A stretch of DNA of 7,142 nucleotides from Caldifarciminota bacterium (GTDB lineage: Bacteria > Hydrothermota > E44-bin80): the NCBI GenBank assembly GCA_023127905.1, contig JAGMEZ010000435.1, forward strand, positions 1-7,142, written 5' to 3'. The notes under the pieces were generated by a model that was given only the letters and a program-made list of their open reading frames with translations, was not told where the DNA came from and made no database searches. A program made the translations under genes and the position numbers. Every line of letters starts with the position of its first letter. Position 1 is the first letter of the stretch. This document shows, piece by piece, positions 4,999 to 7,142 of the stretch.

Positions 4999-7142
4999 CC
5001 ATTCAAGATAAAATATGGTAAGGAGACGACAACAATATGTCCCTACTGTGGTGTTGGGTGTAGCTTGATCGTTACTGCGAAAGATGGAAAGGTAATCAAC
5101 ACTGAGGGTGATCCTGATCACCCGATAAACCAGGGTTCTCTCTGTACTAAAGGTGCAGCTCTGTATCAGATTGCCAATAATCCCCGAAGACTTGCGAAGG
5201 TTCAGTACAGAGCACCATATGCAAACGAGTGGAAAGATGTTAGCTGGGACTGGGCATTCACCCATATTGCTAAGAAGATAAAAGAGACTCGTGATAAGTA
5301 CTGGGTTACGAAAGACGAGAATGGAAATGTAGTCAACAGGATTGAGGCAATTGCAGCTCTTGGCGGTGCTGCTCTTGATAATGAGGAATGTTACCTCTAC
5401 TCGAAAATGTCAAGATCTCTTGGAATAGTTTATCTTGAGCATCAAGCGCGTATATGACACTCTGCTACAGTCGCCAGTCTGGCGGAGAGTTTTGGCAGAG
5501 GAGCAATGACCAATCACTGGATAGATATTAAAAATAGTGATTGTATAATGATTATCGGTAGTAATGCTGCTGAGAACCATCCGATCTCTTTTAAATGGGT
5601 TATGGAGGCGAAGAGCAAAGGTGCAAAATTAATCAGCATTGACCCGCGTTTTACAAGAACTTCATCGAAGGCTGACATTTATGCTCCATTGAGGTCCGGA
5701 ACAGACATTGCTTTTATTGGCGGAATAATAAATTATTGTCTTAGAAACAAACTCTACAATGAGGAGTATGTGGCTGAGTTTACGAATGCAGCCCATCTAA
5801 TCAACGAAGGTTATGCATTTAAGGATGGCTACTTTTCGGGATATGATGCAAAGGAACAGAAGTATGATAAGACAACATGGCAGTATCAGCTCGATGAAAA
5901 TGGTGTCCCGAAGGAGGACAAAACACTTAAGGATCCAAAATGTGTTTTTCAGATTATCAAAAAGCATTACGCCCGATATAATGTTGATACAGTCAGTAAT
6001 ATTACCGGTTGCCCAAAAGATGCGTTCCTCAGGGTTACAAAGGCATACTGTAAAACGGGAAAGAGAGATAAGGCAGGTACAATAATGTATGCAATGGGTA
6101 CTACCCAGCACACTTACGGTACCCAGAACGTCAGGAGTTATGCAGTTCTTCAACTTCTTCTTGGAAATATGGGACTTGCTGGGGGTGGAATCAATGCATT
6201 GAGAGGAGAATCCAATGTTCAGGGTTCAACAGATCATTGTCTTCTATTTCATATCATTCCTGGGTACCTCAAGGTACCGAAGGTAACTGATAAGAATTTT
6301 GAAGCATATCTAAAACGATGCACGCCCGTTTCAAATGACCCAAAGAGTGTCAATTATTGGAAAAACTATCCGAAGTTTGCAGTAAGTCTATTGAAGGCAT
6401 TCTGGGGTGATGCAGCAACAAAGGATAATGGGTTTGCATTTGACTATCTTCCAAAAGTGAGTGACAATTATTCGCATATTCGGCTTTTTGAGGCAATGAA
6501 AAAAGGTAAAATCAAGGGAATGATAGTAATGGGGCAGAACCCTGCTGTTGGTGGACCAAATGCAAATCTTGAGAGAAAGGCGATGGAGAATCTCGATTGG
6601 ATGGTTACTGCCGACATCTGGGATACGGAGACGTCCTCGTTCTGGAAAGCTCCAGGTGTAGACCCTAAAAAGATAAAAACAGAGGTTTTCAGACTTCCTG
6701 CTGCAGCGTCGTTTGAAAAAGAGGGGAGTATTACAAACAGCGGAAGGTGGGCACAGTGGCGTTATAAAGCGATTAATCCTCCAGGAGAGGCAATAGATGA
6801 CCTATCTATCCTGAGCGGTATCTTCATCAGGGTTAGAGACCTTTATAAGAAGAGAGGTGGAAAGTATCCAGATCCCATAGTGAAACTCGCATGGGATTAT
6901 GGAGAACATCCTGAGCCCCATGTTGTTGCAAAGGAAATAAACGGCTACGATTTAACAACAGGTAAACTTCTGGTGAACTTTACCAAACTGAAAGATGACG
7001 GAACAACCCTTTCTGGAAACTGGCTCTATTCAGGTAGTTATACTGAAGAAGGCAACATGATGGAACGAAGGGGGCTTGATGACCCAACAGGCATCGGACT
7101 TTATCCAAACTGGACATGGTGCTGGCCTGTCAACAGGAGGAT
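4888..7142 (+). CDS. fdnG: Formate dehydrogenase alpha subunit, selenocysteine-containing, Tat-exported (3' end outside window)
   Basis: This is the catalytic subunit of a respiratory FdnG/FdoG-type enzyme that oxidises formate to CO2 at a Mo (or W)-bis-MGD centre, most likely in the periplasm. A Tat signal (TRRTFLK at 4-10, hydrophobic stretch to about 28, likely VYA cleavage near 36) leads into the [4Fe-4S] ligands C51, C54, C58 and C86, with K88 after them. The TGA at 5455-5457 is residue 190 in QARI-U-HSATVASLA, aligned with Sec196 of E. coli FdnG, and the frame stays open to the end: 751 codons of about 1,000. Later landmarks are GRGAMTNHW, GSNAAENHP, TQHTYGTQNVRS, GNMGLAGGGINALRGESN, GQNP (549-552), NSGRWAQWRYKA and NWTWCWPVNRR. 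ATG 4888 is preferred over GTG 4882, which lies within the Shine-Dalgarno. Iron-sulfur and membrane subunits are expected just downstream. Confidence 0.96.
5455..5457 (+). other. UGA selenocysteine codon (Sec190)
   Basis: The in-frame TGA falls in QARI-U-HS, the invariant active-site position of FdnG/FdoG/FdhF-type enzymes, and the reading frame continues with highly conserved sequence. A SECIS-like hairpin follows at the expected distance. A nonsense mutation is far less likely. Confidence 0.95.
5459..5490 (+). promoter_or_regulatory. Bacterial SECIS element
   Basis: Just after the UGA, CGCCA (5472-5476) pairs with TGGCG (5480-5484) around the loop GTC (5477-5479), leaving 19 bases between the UGA and the loop. 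An unpaired T at 5471 sits at the stem base, and ACTCT (5459-5463) can pair with AGAGT (5486-5490) as a lower stem. A short apical helix with G-U in the loop and a bulged U beneath is the known SelB recognition pattern in E. coli fdhF. It would recruit SelB carrying Sec-tRNA. The fold was judged by eye, not computed. Confidence 0.85.

Noticed and set aside
5455..5457. TGA as a nonsense mutation or pseudogene
   Set aside because: It matches the active-site Sec position, has a SECIS-like hairpin and an intact downstream frame.
5813..6085. A + strand 90-codon frame as a separate gene
   Set aside because: It lies in another frame wholly inside the formate dehydrogenase read-through, has low-complexity Arg/Met-rich content and no family features.
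6263..6278. GGTACC-TCAA-GGTACC hairpin
   Set aside because: Only 6 bp, within conserved coding sequence (PGYLKVPK), and GGTACC is self-complementary, so likely chance.

Overview
This window holds an ordinary housekeeping segment (the end of a str-type ribosomal operon) joined directly to a formate dehydrogenase locus, all on the + strand and tightly packed. The DNA is visibly A+T-rich, and the coding parts of the maturation genes are especially A-rich. Conserved str genes, a Tat-exported FdnG-type formate dehydrogenase and a bacterial-type selenocysteine signal point to an anaerobic or facultatively anaerobic bacterium that makes selenoproteins. I cannot name the phylum with confidence.

Region 1 (1-347) is the C-terminal three quarters of ribosomal protein S7 (rpsG). 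Region 2 (348-413) is a 66-base gap with a TATAAT box but no clear -35 and no ribosome binding site for the next gene. Region 3 (414-2492) is a full-length elongation factor G (fusA). The usual next gene of the str operon, tuf, does not follow. Region 4 (2493-2574) instead carries a near-consensus housekeeping promoter (TTGACA, 17 bases, TATATT), which starts a new transcription unit.

That unit (2575 to the window end) is mobA - fdhD - fdhE - formate dehydrogenase alpha subunit. MobA attaches GMP to molybdopterin to make the guanine dinucleotide form of the cofactor. FdhD passes sulfur to that cofactor and is needed for formate dehydrogenase activity. FdhE is a zinc-ribbon-like assembly factor for respiratory formate dehydrogenases. 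The catalytic subunit (4888 onwards, cut off by the window edge) has a Tat signal peptide, a [4Fe-4S] cysteine set and an in-frame TGA at 5455-5457, at exactly the position of the active-site selenocysteine. A SECIS-like hairpin lies just downstream. The apparent stop is therefore a selenocysteine codon, and the gene reads through to the end of the window. The locus is a compact supply-and-assembly set for one periplasmic selenoenzyme.

I found no mobile element, CRISPR array, tRNA or rRNA, and nothing that looks like a wholly new system. The points most worth a second look are the selenocysteine codon and SECIS, the replacement of tuf by this operon, the altered cysteine motif of FdhD, the missing Shine-Dalgarno of fusA, a perfect hairpin inside mobA, and a duplicated strong Shine-Dalgarno before the dehydrogenase gene.
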